Assembly: GCA_965284365.1 (NCBI GenBank)
Contig: OZ260079.1
Coordinates: 992,001 to 1,056,000 of the forward strand
Direction: 5' to 3'
Length of the DNA: 64,000 nucleotides
From: Phragmitibacter sp965284365
Lineage (GTDB): Bacteria; Verrucomicrobiota; Verrucomicrobiia; Verrucomicrobiales; Verrucomicrobiaceae
The notes beneath the pieces are model-generated. The model was not told the DNA's origin and made no database searches. It saw only the letters and a program-made list of their open reading frames with translations. Positions 25,722 to 33,830 of this stretch are shown piece after piece. Numbering within the stretch: the first letter of the stretch is position 1; each line of letters opens with the position of its first letter. Position numbers and translations under genes: made by a program.

Positions 25722-25803
25722 AACTCCCCTTCGGCCTCCCCCCAGACGTCTCCCAACCAAATTGCCCGATTGAGCCGCCCTCTTGCCCGCGTAAAGACAA
25801 CCC

Positions 25804-26700
25804 ATGCCTTCCCGTAGAAATACTTTGCGCCTCATGGCGGCTGGCGCTGGCCTGACCAGCCTCGCCCCTAACACCTCACGAGCCGAAACGCTTGTGAAAA
25901 ACGGCAAAATCAAACAGAGCATCGTGCATTGGTGCTTCCAGCGCGGCGCCAAATGGAAGATCGAAGACACCGTTAAAGCCGCCCTCGAACTCGGCTGCCT
26001 CAGCGTGGAAGGTGTCGGTCCTGAGAACTGGGATCTTCTTAAACAGAACAATCTGAAGTGCGCCTACGTGGGTGCGCATGGTTTTGTCAAAGGCATGAAC
26101 AATCCCGCTTTCTGGGATGCCAATCTCAAGGCTATTCATGAGCGCATCGACAAGTGCGCCGAATACAGCAACCCCAATGTGCTGTCCTTCACGGGCTTCG
26201 CAGACACTACAAAAGAAGGCGGCAGCGTCATCGGATTAGAAGAAGGCAAAAAGAACTGCATCGAGGCTTATAAGAAGGTGATTGGTTACGCCGAACAAAA
26301 GAATGTGACCATCATTTTGGAACACTTGAATTCCCGTGATTCGGCAGAAATGAAAGGCCATCCTGGCTATCAAGGCGACAATCTCGACTATTGCGCGGAA
26401 ATCGTGCGCGCCGTGGATTCACCTCGCATGAAGCTGCTCTTCGACATCTATCACGTGCAGATCATGCACGGCGATCTCCTCCGCCGGGTGGAGTCGTGCA
26501 AGGACATCCTCGGGCACATTCACACTGCCGGTAATCCAGGCCGTGGCGAGATCGGTGGTGACCAGGAAATCCATTACCCACCCGTCATGAAGAAGCTTCT
26601 TGAGGTCGGTTACGATGGTTATGTGGGACACGAGTTCATCCCCACCCGCGATCCCATGATTGGACTCCGCGAGGCAGTGCAATTGTGCGACGTTGCCTAA
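25804..26700 (+). CDS. exported hydroxypyruvate isomerase-like sugar isomerase (TIM barrel)
   Basis: A 298-residue protein of the xylose-isomerase-like TIM-barrel superfamily, nearest by motif to hydroxypyruvate isomerase. Metal and substrate motifs include ILEHLNSRD (Glu), LLFDIYHVQIMHGDLL (Asp, His), ILGHIHTAGNPGRGE and VGHEFIPTRDP (Glu). The N-terminus (SRRNTLRLMAAGAGLTSLAP) looks like a Tat signal, so this relative is probably periplasmic. The cytoplasmic Hyi enzyme converts hydroxypyruvate to tartronate semialdehyde; the substrate of this exported version is unknown. It is followed after 27 bases by a PQQ-type sugar dehydrogenase gene on the same strand, probably an operon. Confidence 0.85.
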   Translation: MPSRRNTLRLMAAGAGLTSLAPNTSRAETLVKNGKIKQSIVHWCFQRGAKWKIEDTVKAALELGCLSVEGVGPENWDLLKQNNLKCAYVGAHGFVKGMNNPAFWDANLKAIHERIDKCAEYSNPNVLSFTGFADTTKEGGSVIGLEEGKKNCIEAYKKVIGYAEQKNVTIILEHLNSRDSAEMKGHPGYQGDNLDYCAEIVRAVDSPRMKLLFDIYHVQIMHGDLLRRVESCKDILGHIHTAGNPGRGEIGGDQEIHYPPVMKKLLEVGYDGYVGHEFIPTRDPMIGLREAVQLCDVA

Positions 26701-26727
26701 AACATTTTTCTCCACTAGCCTTCGATC

Positions 26728-27912
26728 ATGCGCCATTCCGCCTGCACCATTCTCCTCGCTGCCGCCGCTGTCTTTGCGACGCCGGTCTTCGCTCAGTTTT
26801 ATAAACCACAGCCCGCTTTCCCTGCCGTGAAGGCTGAGTTCCCGGTGTCCGCAGTGATCCCGCCGGATGACTCCGGGCGCATCTTCCTCGTGCAACAGCG
26901 TGGAAAAGTTGTTATCCTCCCCAAAGACGAAGCCAGCGGCGAAGTCACGCCCTTTCTGGACTTCTCAAGCCGGAGCATGGAAGCCAAGGACGGGGCGTTT
27001 GAAGAGGGCCTCCTCGGCCTCGCGTTCCATCCCAAATTCGCGCAGAACGGTAAGCTCTACGTCTATTACTCCCAGCAGGATCCGAAGCGCAGCATCATCA
27101 GTGAACTGACAGTCGATCCCAAGAACACTGGTGCCAATCCGCCCTACAAGGAACGCATTCTTTTGGAAGTGCCGCAGCCTTTTTGGAACCACAATTCTGG
27201 CAACCTGCTTTTCGGCCCAGATGGTTTCCTCTACATCGCATTTGGTGACGGCGGCAAACGCGATGATGCCACCCGCGCGGCGCAGAATCCCTTCATGCTA
27301 TTGGGCAAAATCCTCCGCATCGATGTGGATCGCACTCAGGGCAGTCGCCCCTATGGCATTCCGACTGACAACCCTTTCGTTGGCAAGCCTGGCACACGTG
27401 AAGAAATTTATGCTCTTGGTCTTCGCAATCCTTGGGGACTTTCCTTTGATGCCGAAGGTGGCTTCTGGTGCGCTGATGTCGGCCAGGACATCTGGGAGGA
27501 AATCGATCTTATCGAAAAAGGCGGCAACTACGGCTGGAGCTTCCGCGAAGGCGCTAGCCCCTTCCCTCTCCGCACGGACGCTCCTCCGGCTGATGCCAAA
27601 TTCATTGATCCGGTTTACGAATACAACCACGCCCTTGGCATCAGCATCACCGGTGGTTTCGTTTACCGTGGCGAGGCCTTGCCCAAGCTCAAAAGTGCTT
27701 ACATTTACGGCGACTGGGCGACCGGCCGCATTTGGGCACTCCGCTACGACAAGGCTGGCAAGAAAGTCATCTCCAATGACCTCCTCTATGAAGCAGCCCT
27801 CAATGAAAAAGGCAAAGCTCCCATTCAGCCTGCCGCCTTCTGTGAAGACGCCAAAAAGGAAGTACTCGTTCTGGATTGGAACGGCAAAATCTTCCGCCTG
27901 ACATCCAATTGA
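26728..27912 (+). CDS. exported PQQ-dependent sugar dehydrogenase-like beta-propeller
   Basis: A 394-residue protein with a Sec signal ending near FATPVFA. It has the soluble glucose/sorbosone dehydrogenase fold: GLLGLAFHPKFAQNGKLYV, NHNSGNLLFGPDGFLYIAFG, GKILRIDVDRTQG, ALGLRNPWGLSFDAEGG, CADVGQDIWEEIDLIEKGG, NYGWSFREG and GGFVYRGEALPKLKSAYIYG. The His of HNSGNL and the Arg of LRNPWG correspond to conserved PQQ/Ca-site positions in soluble glucose dehydrogenase. Planctomycetes and Verrucomicrobia carry many paralogues, often of unknown substrate. It lies 27 bases behind the exported isomerase gene. Confidence 0.88.
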   Translation: MRHSACTILLAAAAVFATPVFAQFYKPQPAFPAVKAEFPVSAVIPPDDSGRIFLVQQRGKVVILPKDEASGEVTPFLDFSSRSMEAKDGAFEEGLLGLAFHPKFAQNGKLYVYYSQQDPKRSIISELTVDPKNTGANPPYKERILLEVPQPFWNHNSGNLLFGPDGFLYIAFGDGGKRDDATRAAQNPFMLLGKILRIDVDRTQGSRPYGIPTDNPFVGKPGTREEIYALGLRNPWGLSFDAEGGFWCADVGQDIWEEIDLIEKGGNYGWSFREGASPFPLRTDAPPADAKFIDPVYEYNHALGISITGGFVYRGEALPKLKSAYIYGDWATGRIWALRYDKAGKKVISNDLLYEAALNEKGKAPIQPAAFCEDAKKEVLVLDWNGKIFRLTSN

Positions 27913-27943
27913 CGCTAACGCCCTGGACTAATCGGCGTGCCCT

Positions 27944-28936
27944 TTACTGTTCCACCAGTTCCACGCGCCGGTTCTTGGCACGGCCTTCCTCGCTGTCGTT
28001 GGAGGTGACGGGGCAGAAAAGCCCCACGCCGTGGGCATACAGGCGTGCTGGATTGATTCCGTGCTCGCTGATAAGCGCATTCACAATACTGGCGGCCCGG
28101 CGCTGGCTCAGGTCAAGATTGTAGCCCGCCGTGCCTTGGTTGTCGGTGTGACCCACCACGTACAGTTTAAGCTTAGGCTGGGACTGCAGCAGCTTGACCA
28201 CTTCTTCGAGAGCGGGTGCGGCTTCGTCTTTCAGCGTGTCTTTGCCCGTGTCAAAATACAATCCGTAAAGAGCGATATGGCCTGAGCTATCAATGCTCTT
28301 CTTCATATCCTCCGCCTTCACGAAGACCATCTTCTCCTCCATCTCCGTGGGAGAGATAATGTCCAGTTGCACGATGGTGGTGTTCTTTTTCACCACTGAC
28401 TTCAAGTTCTCTGGAATGATGCCGTCTTTGTACGACGTGACAAAAAGCACGAAATAGGTCGGCTTGTCATCCGCAGACTTCGCGATGAGATAGCGCTCTT
28501 CGCTCTCATTGTATTCGAGAATCTGGCCGATCTTCACCTTATCCTCGTAGTCGGCATAAGATGGCCCAATCCAGCCCGCTTCATCTGGCTCTGGCGCGTG
28601 CACGACTTCCAGATTCAGCCGCTTGAATTCCTGCTTATAGTTGGAAAACACTTCCGTCGGAGTGCGGTCGGTGTCAGGCACCACATAGGTCCAACGTGCC
28701 AGATTGCCCTCCAGCTTCATGGCGGACTCACCAAAGGGGTTGCGCTTCCCGAAGTTGCGTTCCTTTCCGTTCGCCGCGTAATATTCATCAAACTTCGGCG
28801 GCAGATGCGCGATGATCTGTGAACCCTCGTAGCGCTTGATCGAAGCCGGATCCTTGGCCTTCACCAGATCGGCAGCTTGGATCGAGCAGGTCAATGCCAG
28901 CGCGCCGGCAAAAAGGGAGAGATGCAGATTTTTCAT
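27944..28936 (-). CDS. OmpA-family outer membrane / peptidoglycan-binding protein
   Basis: A 330-residue protein with a Sec signal (MKNLHLSLFAGALALTCSIQA). The N-terminal domain (about 25-210) is unassigned, with an ALPHA/beta look and no repeat. The C-terminal OmpA/MotB domain begins with IALYGLYFDTGKDTLKDEA and includes LYVVGHTDNQGTAGYNLDLS, QRRAASIVNALI and GRAKNRRVEL, the residues that bind diaminopimelate of peptidoglycan. The N-terminal half is not the OmpA beta-barrel. It is convergent with the sugar dehydrogenase gene (31 bases) and divergent in orientation from nothing close; bioB lies behind it. Confidence 0.87.
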   Translation of the reverse strand: MKNLHLSLFAGALALTCSIQAADLVKAKDPASIKRYEGSQIIAHLPPKFDEYYAANGKERNFGKRNPFGESAMKLEGNLARWTYVVPDTDRTPTEVFSNYKQEFKRLNLEVVHAPEPDEAGWIGPSYADYEDKVKIGQILEYNESEERYLIAKSADDKPTYFVLFVTSYKDGIIPENLKSVVKKNTTIVQLDIISPTEMEEKMVFVKAEDMKKSIDSSGHIALYGLYFDTGKDTLKDEAAPALEEVVKLLQSQPKLKLYVVGHTDNQGTAGYNLDLSQRRAASIVNALISEHGINPARLYAHGVGLFCPVTSNDSEEGRAKNRRVELVEQ

Positions 28937-29114
28937 GCCAGGGGAATGGTGCAGAAAAGGATGAGTTTAGAAGCCGCAGGAGTTTCGCGGCCAGCAATGG
29001 AATGTGCCCAAAAAACTACAATCGGACAGCATGAAATTTTGGCTGTCACTTTCTAGGTGACGCATCGTTCACGTGCCCTGATCAGGGGCTTTAATGTGTC
29101 AGCTACGTGCGGAT
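28937..29114. other. intergenic region between the OmpA-family gene and bioB
   Basis: 178 bases. It contains a 12-nt palindrome CCCTGATCAGGG (29076-29087) and a small inverted repeat GTCAC / GTGAC (29045-29061). Either could form a hairpin after bioB, which ends at 29115 on the minus strand. No T-run follows, so no terminator is called. Confidence 0.35.
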
Positions 29115-30152
29115 TCAACCACACACCCCGCACTCTTCACCCACCTCTGCGTTTGCCTGTGCCATGCAAGGCGAAAGAGGCCGGTCGGCATCTGCTTCAG
29201 GGGCGCTCATGTCGGGGTTGGGTGATTGCGCCACTAGTCCGAGTTCACGCAGCAAGGCCATGTCCTCATTTGCTCGTGGATTCACGGTCGTGAGCAGCTT
29301 GTCACCGTAGAAGATCGAGTTTGCACCCGCGAAATAGCAAAGCGCCTGAGCTTCCTTGCTGAGGGAATAACGGCCCGCGCTCAAACGCACCTTGGCTTTG
29401 GGAATCGCTATACGCGTCACCGCGATCATCCGCACGAGAGAGAAGACATCCACGACTTCGTTGTCCTGCATCGGTGTGCCCTTGATGGGCATCAGCGTAT
29501 TGATCGGCACGCTTTCCGGATGCGGATTAAATTCACTCAGCGTCTCCAGCATCTTCAGCCGGTCTTCCACAGACTCACCCAGGCCGAGGATGCCACCGCA
29601 GCACACGCTCATGCCAGCCTCCTGGGCATTGCGGATGGTACGCAGGCGGTCGTCATAGGTATGCGTGCTCACCACATTGGGATAATGCTCCCGTGAGGTA
29701 TCCAAATTGTGATTGTAGGCGGTCACGCCTGCTTCCTTGAGCGCCACGGCTTCTTCACCGCCCAGTTCCCCGAGGGTCACGCAAACTTCCATGCCGAGCG
29801 TCGATACGTCCCGTACGATGTCGAGCACTTGATCAAATTTCGGAGTGCCGCTGCGCACACCCTTCCAGGCCGCGCCCATGCAGAAGCGCGTGGAGCCGTT
29901 CGCCCGTGCTGCTCGAGCCCGCTGCATGACCTGCTCTTTTTCCATGAGCGTCTCCCGCTGCAGACCCGTGCTGTACTTCGCGCTCTGGGCGCAATACCCG
30001 CAGTCCTCGCTGCAACCACCCGTCTTGATGGACAGCAGCGTGCAGAGCTGCACCTCGCCTTCTGGCCAGTTCTGCTCATGCACGGCCCGCGCCTGTTGCA
30101 ACAGGGCGAAAAAAGGCAGGTGGTAAAATCGATGCAGTTCGGAGTAGTTCAT
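29115..30152 (-). CDS. bioB: biotin synthase
   Basis: A 345-residue radical SAM enzyme that inserts sulfur into dethiobiotin. The [4Fe-4S] motif is GGCSEDCGYCAQSAKY (CxxxCxxC). Other family blocks are RFCMGAAWKG, YNHNLDTSREHYPNVVSTHT, GGILGLGES and LSAGRYSLSKEAQALCYFAG, including the Arg that ligates the second cluster. The ATG at 30152 is chosen because it gives the normal length and the start MNYSELHRFYHLPFF; the open frame upstream encodes only Arg-rich, non-family sequence. The C-terminus is extended by about 25 residues and ends in a Cys pair. No other bio genes are nearby. Confidence 0.95.
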   Translation of the reverse strand: MNYSELHRFYHLPFFALLQQARAVHEQNWPEGEVQLCTLLSIKTGGCSEDCGYCAQSAKYSTGLQRETLMEKEQVMQRARAARANGSTRFCMGAAWKGVRSGTPKFDQVLDIVRDVSTLGMEVCVTLGELGGEEAVALKEAGVTAYNHNLDTSREHYPNVVSTHTYDDRLRTIRNAQEAGMSVCCGGILGLGESVEDRLKMLETLSEFNPHPESVPINTLMPIKGTPMQDNEVVDVFSLVRMIAVTRIAIPKAKVRLSAGRYSLSKEAQALCYFAGANSIFYGDKLLTTVNPRANEDMALLRELGLVAQSPNPDMSAPEADADRPLSPCMAQANAEVGEECGVCG

Positions 30153-30248
30153 GGGGCAGTCGAGTTTCCATGATGGCATGAGTCCTCGAAAAAGCCAACG
30201 GGCAAAAACGCATCTACGGCACTCGTCGCAAATAGACATTGTGCCTGG

Positions 30249-30267
30249 CTTCCTTTGTGCCTTGGTG
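30249..30267 (+). repeat. dispersed CTTYGTGCCTTGGTG-type repeat before a start codon
   Basis: CTTCCTTTGTGCCTTGGTG ends 7 bases before the ATG at 30275 and resembles the elements near 13560 and 25658-25721. Weak by itself. Confidence 0.3.
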
Positions 30268-30274
30268 CCCGCCG

Positions 30275-32845
30275 ATGCCTGGACCTGCTTTGACCGACGC
30301 GCCTGATGCCGATCTCGACCTCTCGGCCCATCTGCCCCCGGCAAACCGCCGTTCCTACTTCCATCTCATGTGGGTGCAGGCGCTGAACGCCTTCAACGAT
30401 AACTTCGTGAAGATGCTGCTCGTGGTCTTCGCAGGGGCCGCCGCCAAGGGCACCGACTTGGGCGGCTCCATTCAAATCTACCTCGGGGCCATCTTCCCCC
30501 TGCCCTATATTTTCCTCGCTCCAGTGGCCGGATGGATGAGCGACCGCTTTTCCAAACAAAGGGTCCTGATCTGGATGCAGGTCATCCAGATGCTCATTTT
30601 CGGCCTCTTCATTGGGGCAATGTTTCTGCACAACGTCCAGGTCACCCTCCTGGCGAGCTTGGGGTGTTTCCTTCTCCTGGCTACGCAAGCGGCCTTCCTG
30701 AGCCCCGCCAAACTGGGCATGATGAAGGAACTTGTCGGATCCCGCCGCCTCGGCTCCGCCAGCGGCACTCTGCAACTGACCAACTTCATGGGCATCCTCG
30801 GCGGCATGGGCATCGCGGGCTGGTGGTTTGCCAAGCGGCTGGAAACAGGCCTCAATCCCTGGGATGCTGCCTGGCTCCCGCTCATTGTGGTCTCGGTAGG
30901 ATCCATCACCCAGATTTTCGGCGCGCTCATGATCCAGCGCACACCGGACCATCCCAATCTCACCTTCCATCGCGGCATCTGGTTGCAGCATTTCGGCCAT
31001 CTGAAGCTCATCTTCCGCAATCGCGGCCTAAAGCTCGCCGCCATTGGCATCACCTATTTCTGGTTCGTCTCCAATGCCGTCGGCAGCATCCTCGTCACGC
31101 TGAGTGATGAGATGTTCCCCATGGATGCCGCCATGGCGGCCAAAGCCAAATCCATGATGCCAGCCATGCTGGGGATCGGCGTCATGGTCGGCAGTCTGGT
31201 CGCCGGCTTCATCTGCCGTCGCCGTATTGAGCTCGGCCTCGTCCCTTTTTCCGGCTTCCTTCTCGCCACAACTCTGTTCTGGAGTGGCATCGCTCCCGTC
31301 AGTCCCTGGATCTACTTCGCCATGATTGGTGCAGGGATCGCGGGCGGTGCCTTCATGACGCCGCTCTACGCTTATATCCAGGATCAGGCCCACCCGGACG
31401 AGCGCGCTCGCGTGATGTCTGCGCTAAACCTCATGGATAGCACGGGCAGCGTCATCGCCAATGCAGTACTCGTCAAAGGCATGCACGCCCTCGGTCTGCC
31501 CTCTTCCTGGCAGCTCCTGGCCCTCGTTCCCATCATGCTGGCGGCTACTGTCTACATGGTGAAGCTGCTGCCGCGTCCCCTCTTGATGCTGGTTGCCACC
31601 GCCATCGCACGCGTCCTCTACAAGCTGAAAGCCCACTATAAAGAGCGCACTCCGAAGGAGGGCGCAGTCCTCCTCCTGCCCAATCACATGAGCTATGCGG
31701 ATGCCCTCATGCTCAGTGTGAACTGCGACCGGCCCATCCGTTTTGTCATGCTGGAGAGCTTCTACAAAATGAAGTCCATCCAGTGGGGGCTGAAACTCTT
31801 CGGCTCCGTTCCCATCTCGCCTACGAAGGCCAAGGAAGCCATCCGCACCGTCGCAGATGCCTTGAAGCAGCAGGAAGCAGTAGTCCTCTTTCCCGAAGGC
31901 CAGATCACCCGCACCGGCTTTCTCAACCGCATCCACAAGGGTTATGAACTCATGGCTCGCATGGGCGACGATGCCAAGGTCCAACCGGTCTGGATGGATG
32001 GCCTTTGGGGCAGCATCTTCTCTTTCGAAGGTGGCCGCTTCTTCAAAAAACTTCCCAAAGCCCTGCCCTACCGCGTCACCGTCTGGTTCGGCGAGCCTAT
32101 GGAAGCTCGCGAGGCCAGCCCAGAGCGTGTCCAGGAAGCCATGCTCGCCCTCAGCGCCGAAGCCTTTGCCTCACGCGAGATCGTGAAAAACATCCCGTCT
32201 CTCCGCAAACCGGATGGTCAACCACTCTCTCAAGAAGCCGCCGCCACAGCTCACGTGAATGCGCTTCGCGTGCTCGACACCACCCTGCTGCATGAGGACG
32301 ATCACATCCTCTGCCTTCTCCCTGCGAGCCATCCAGCCGCACAGACCTTTGGAATGGCCATTCCAGCTCTTCGCAAGCTGTCTTGTTATTGGGACATTAC
32401 CCAGGTCCCATCCGCCCTGAACGGTCGTCTCATCATTATTCAGGAAGCCGCCACCTCGCTCACCATTCCCCCTTCCGCTGCCATCGATCCGGACAAAACC
32501 GTTCCACTCACTTTCCTGACCCCGCTCCAAGCCACCACGGAGGATCTCGCCGCCATCCCCTATCCTTCCCTCTACGATCCAGCCACAGGCACACTCCTCA
32601 CCATCAGCGTGCCAGACCCGCTCCTACCCGAGGTAGATAAGGGTGCGCAAGTGGGCCACAAACCCGGCAGCGCGGGTCACGTGCTCCCTGGTTTGGCAGC
32701 AAAACGAGCCACAGTTTCAGACGCCGTGATCCTCAGCGGCTTCCTTCATGGGATTGAGTCCATCCTCACCATCCCTCATCTGCGTCTGGACATTGACGGC
32801 TTCCTCGCCCCCGAACCGACTTCTGCCGCAGGCACGGTGGCCTAG
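30275..32845 (+). CDS. MFS transporter - PlsC acyltransferase fusion with degenerate AMP-ligase-like C-terminus
   Basis: 856 residues from the ATG at 30275; an upstream TTG frame would add repeat-like sequence. Residues about 20-430 form an LplT-like major-facilitator domain (FNDNFVKMLLVVFAG, PVAGWMSDRFSKQRVLI). Residues about 440-630 form a PlsC acyltransferase with the HX4D motif in LPNHMSYADALM and FPEGQITRTGF. This matches the Aas family, which flips and re-acylates lysophospholipids. In Aas homologues an acyl-ACP synthetase domain of about 500 residues follows, whereas here only about 220 remain. The remnants ILCLLPASHPAAQTFGM, GSAGHVLPG and DIDGFLAP look like the start and late motifs of that domain with its centre missing. 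So synthetase activity is doubtful while transport and acyl transfer look intact. Confidence 0.85.
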   Translation: MPGPALTDAPDADLDLSAHLPPANRRSYFHLMWVQALNAFNDNFVKMLLVVFAGAAAKGTDLGGSIQIYLGAIFPLPYIFLAPVAGWMSDRFSKQRVLIWMQVIQMLIFGLFIGAMFLHNVQVTLLASLGCFLLLATQAAFLSPAKLGMMKELVGSRRLGSASGTLQLTNFMGILGGMGIAGWWFAKRLETGLNPWDAAWLPLIVVSVGSITQIFGALMIQRTPDHPNLTFHRGIWLQHFGHLKLIFRNRGLKLAAIGITYFWFVSNAVGSILVTLSDEMFPMDAAMAAKAKSMMPAMLGIGVMVGSLVAGFICRRRIELGLVPFSGFLLATTLFWSGIAPVSPWIYFAMIGAGIAGGAFMTPLYAYIQDQAHPDERARVMSALNLMDSTGSVIANAVLVKGMHALGLPSSWQLLALVPIMLAATVYMVKLLPRPLLMLVATAIARVLYKLKAHYKERTPKEGAVLLLPNHMSYADALMLSVNCDRPIRFVMLESFYKMKSIQWGLKLFGSVPISPTKAKEAIRTVADALKQQEAVVLFPEGQITRTGFLNRIHKGYELMARMGDDAKVQPVWMDGLWGSIFSFEGGRFFKKLPKALPYRVTVWFGEPMEAREASPERVQEAMLALSAEAFASREIVKNIPSLRKPDGQPLSQEAAATAHVNALRVLDTTLLHEDDHILCLLPASHPAAQTFGMAIPALRKLSCYWDITQVPSALNGRLIIIQEAATSLTIPPSAAIDPDKTVPLTFLTPLQATTEDLAAIPYPSLYDPATGTLLTISVPDPLLPEVDKGAQVGHKPGSAGHVLPGLAAKRATVSDAVILSGFLHGIESILTIPHLRLDIDGFLAPEPTSAAGTVA

Positions 32846-32903
32846 TCTAAGCCCTTTGTCCTTTCCCTGCCGTTCTGGGAGTGTATCCTACCCGCCCTCG
32901 CTC

Positions 32904-33215
32904 ATGAAGACTTTCCGCATTTTGCTCTGCCTGGTGGCTCTGCCCCTTTCGTTGACCAGTTGCAAAGTGCTCTCGAGCATCCTCCAACTGCCCGGCCAAT
33001 TGTTTTCAGGAGCAGCCGGCTCGTTAGGCTTCAGCGATGCCACCACCACCCAGGATCCTCACATCCAGTGGGATAAAGAACTTCAGCAGCGTCGCCAACT
33101 CCAGGACGAGGTCGCTCCGGATTCCATGCCGCTCCTGGAGAAGAAGAAGGCTCCCACTACTGTAGCCGAGGCTTTCGGGCCGACCCGAACTCGAACCGCT
33201 GCTGCCACCCCCTAA
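32904..33215 (+). CDS. small putative lipoprotein
   Basis: 103 residues. The ATG at 32904 is preferred because it gives a classical lipoprotein signal: MKTFRILLCLVALPLSLTSC, with lipobox LTSC. The mature part is short, polar and without known domain; it includes DPHIQWDKELQQRRQLQDEV and ends Thr/Ala-rich. It lies 58 bases after the MFS-acyltransferase gene and 12 bases before the methyltransferase gene, on the same strand, so the three may be co-transcribed. No function can be assigned. Confidence 0.72.
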   Translation: MKTFRILLCLVALPLSLTSCKVLSSILQLPGQLFSGAAGSLGFSDATTTQDPHIQWDKELQQRRQLQDEVAPDSMPLLEKKKAPTTVAEAFGPTRTRTAAATP

Positions 33216-33227
33216 ACTGATCGAGCA

Positions 33228-33815
33228 ATGTCAGGCGATCCCATCCTCCAGGACATGCAGGTCTTCGGCGGTCTCTTCGACCAGCACGTCGCCCCGCATC
33301 TGCAAATCTCCAGCGCCAAAAACGACCTGCGCCTTCTCGATCTGGCCTGCGGTCGCTGCGATGAAGCCCAGGCCCTGGTGAACTTCGCAAAGAAACAGAC
33401 TTCGGGCGATGTCAGCCTCGTGGGAGCAGACATCCGCATCCGCGAGATCCTCCAGGCTCGCGATCTTCACTCAAAGCTGCCTACCGAATTCATCCTGGAA
33501 GACGCCACCAAGCTCAGCCAGCACAAGGAATTGGGCAACGATTTCAACCTCGTCCTTCTCCGCCACCAGAACTACTGGCACGGCTCAGAGATCTGGAAGC
33601 GCATCTTCGAGCAAGGCCTTGCCCGTATGGACGAGAGCGGCCTCCTCGTCATTACGAGCTACTTCGACAAAGAGCACCAACTCGCCCTCGACGCCCTCCA
33701 GAAGCTGGGCGCGAAACTCGTGGCCAATCATTCGAATCCCCTGGCCCGGCAGCTCCCCACCGCAGGCAAAGCGGTGGACAAGCACATCGCCGTTTTCAAG
33801 CGCGGATCTCTCTGA
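33228..33815 (+). CDS. class I SAM-dependent methyltransferase
   Basis: A 195-residue protein with the Rossmann-type SAM-binding motif I as LRLLDLACGRCDEAQALVNF. An acidic residue ends strand 2 (LVGADIRIREI), motif post-II is FILEDATKL, and FNLVLLRHQNYW occupies the motif IV position. Substrate is unknown. The size suits small-molecule methyltransferases. It sits directly after the small lipoprotein gene and is convergent with the GH75-like gene, only 15 bases apart. Confidence 0.75.
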   Translation: MSGDPILQDMQVFGGLFDQHVAPHLQISSAKNDLRLLDLACGRCDEAQALVNFAKKQTSGDVSLVGADIRIREILQARDLHSKLPTEFILEDATKLSQHKELGNDFNLVLLRHQNYWHGSEIWKRIFEQGLARMDESGLLVITSYFDKEHQLALDALQKLGAKLVANHSNPLARQLPTAGKAVDKHIAVFKRGSL

Positions 33816-33830
33816 GCCTCGCCTGTCGAT

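Noticed and set aside
29045..29087. Hairpins after bioB as an intrinsic terminator
   Set aside because: The stems are short and no T-run follows in the direction of transcription.
32171..32530. Antisense open frame in the acyltransferase fusion gene
   Set aside because: It is a shadow of the coding strand with no start context or known motif.
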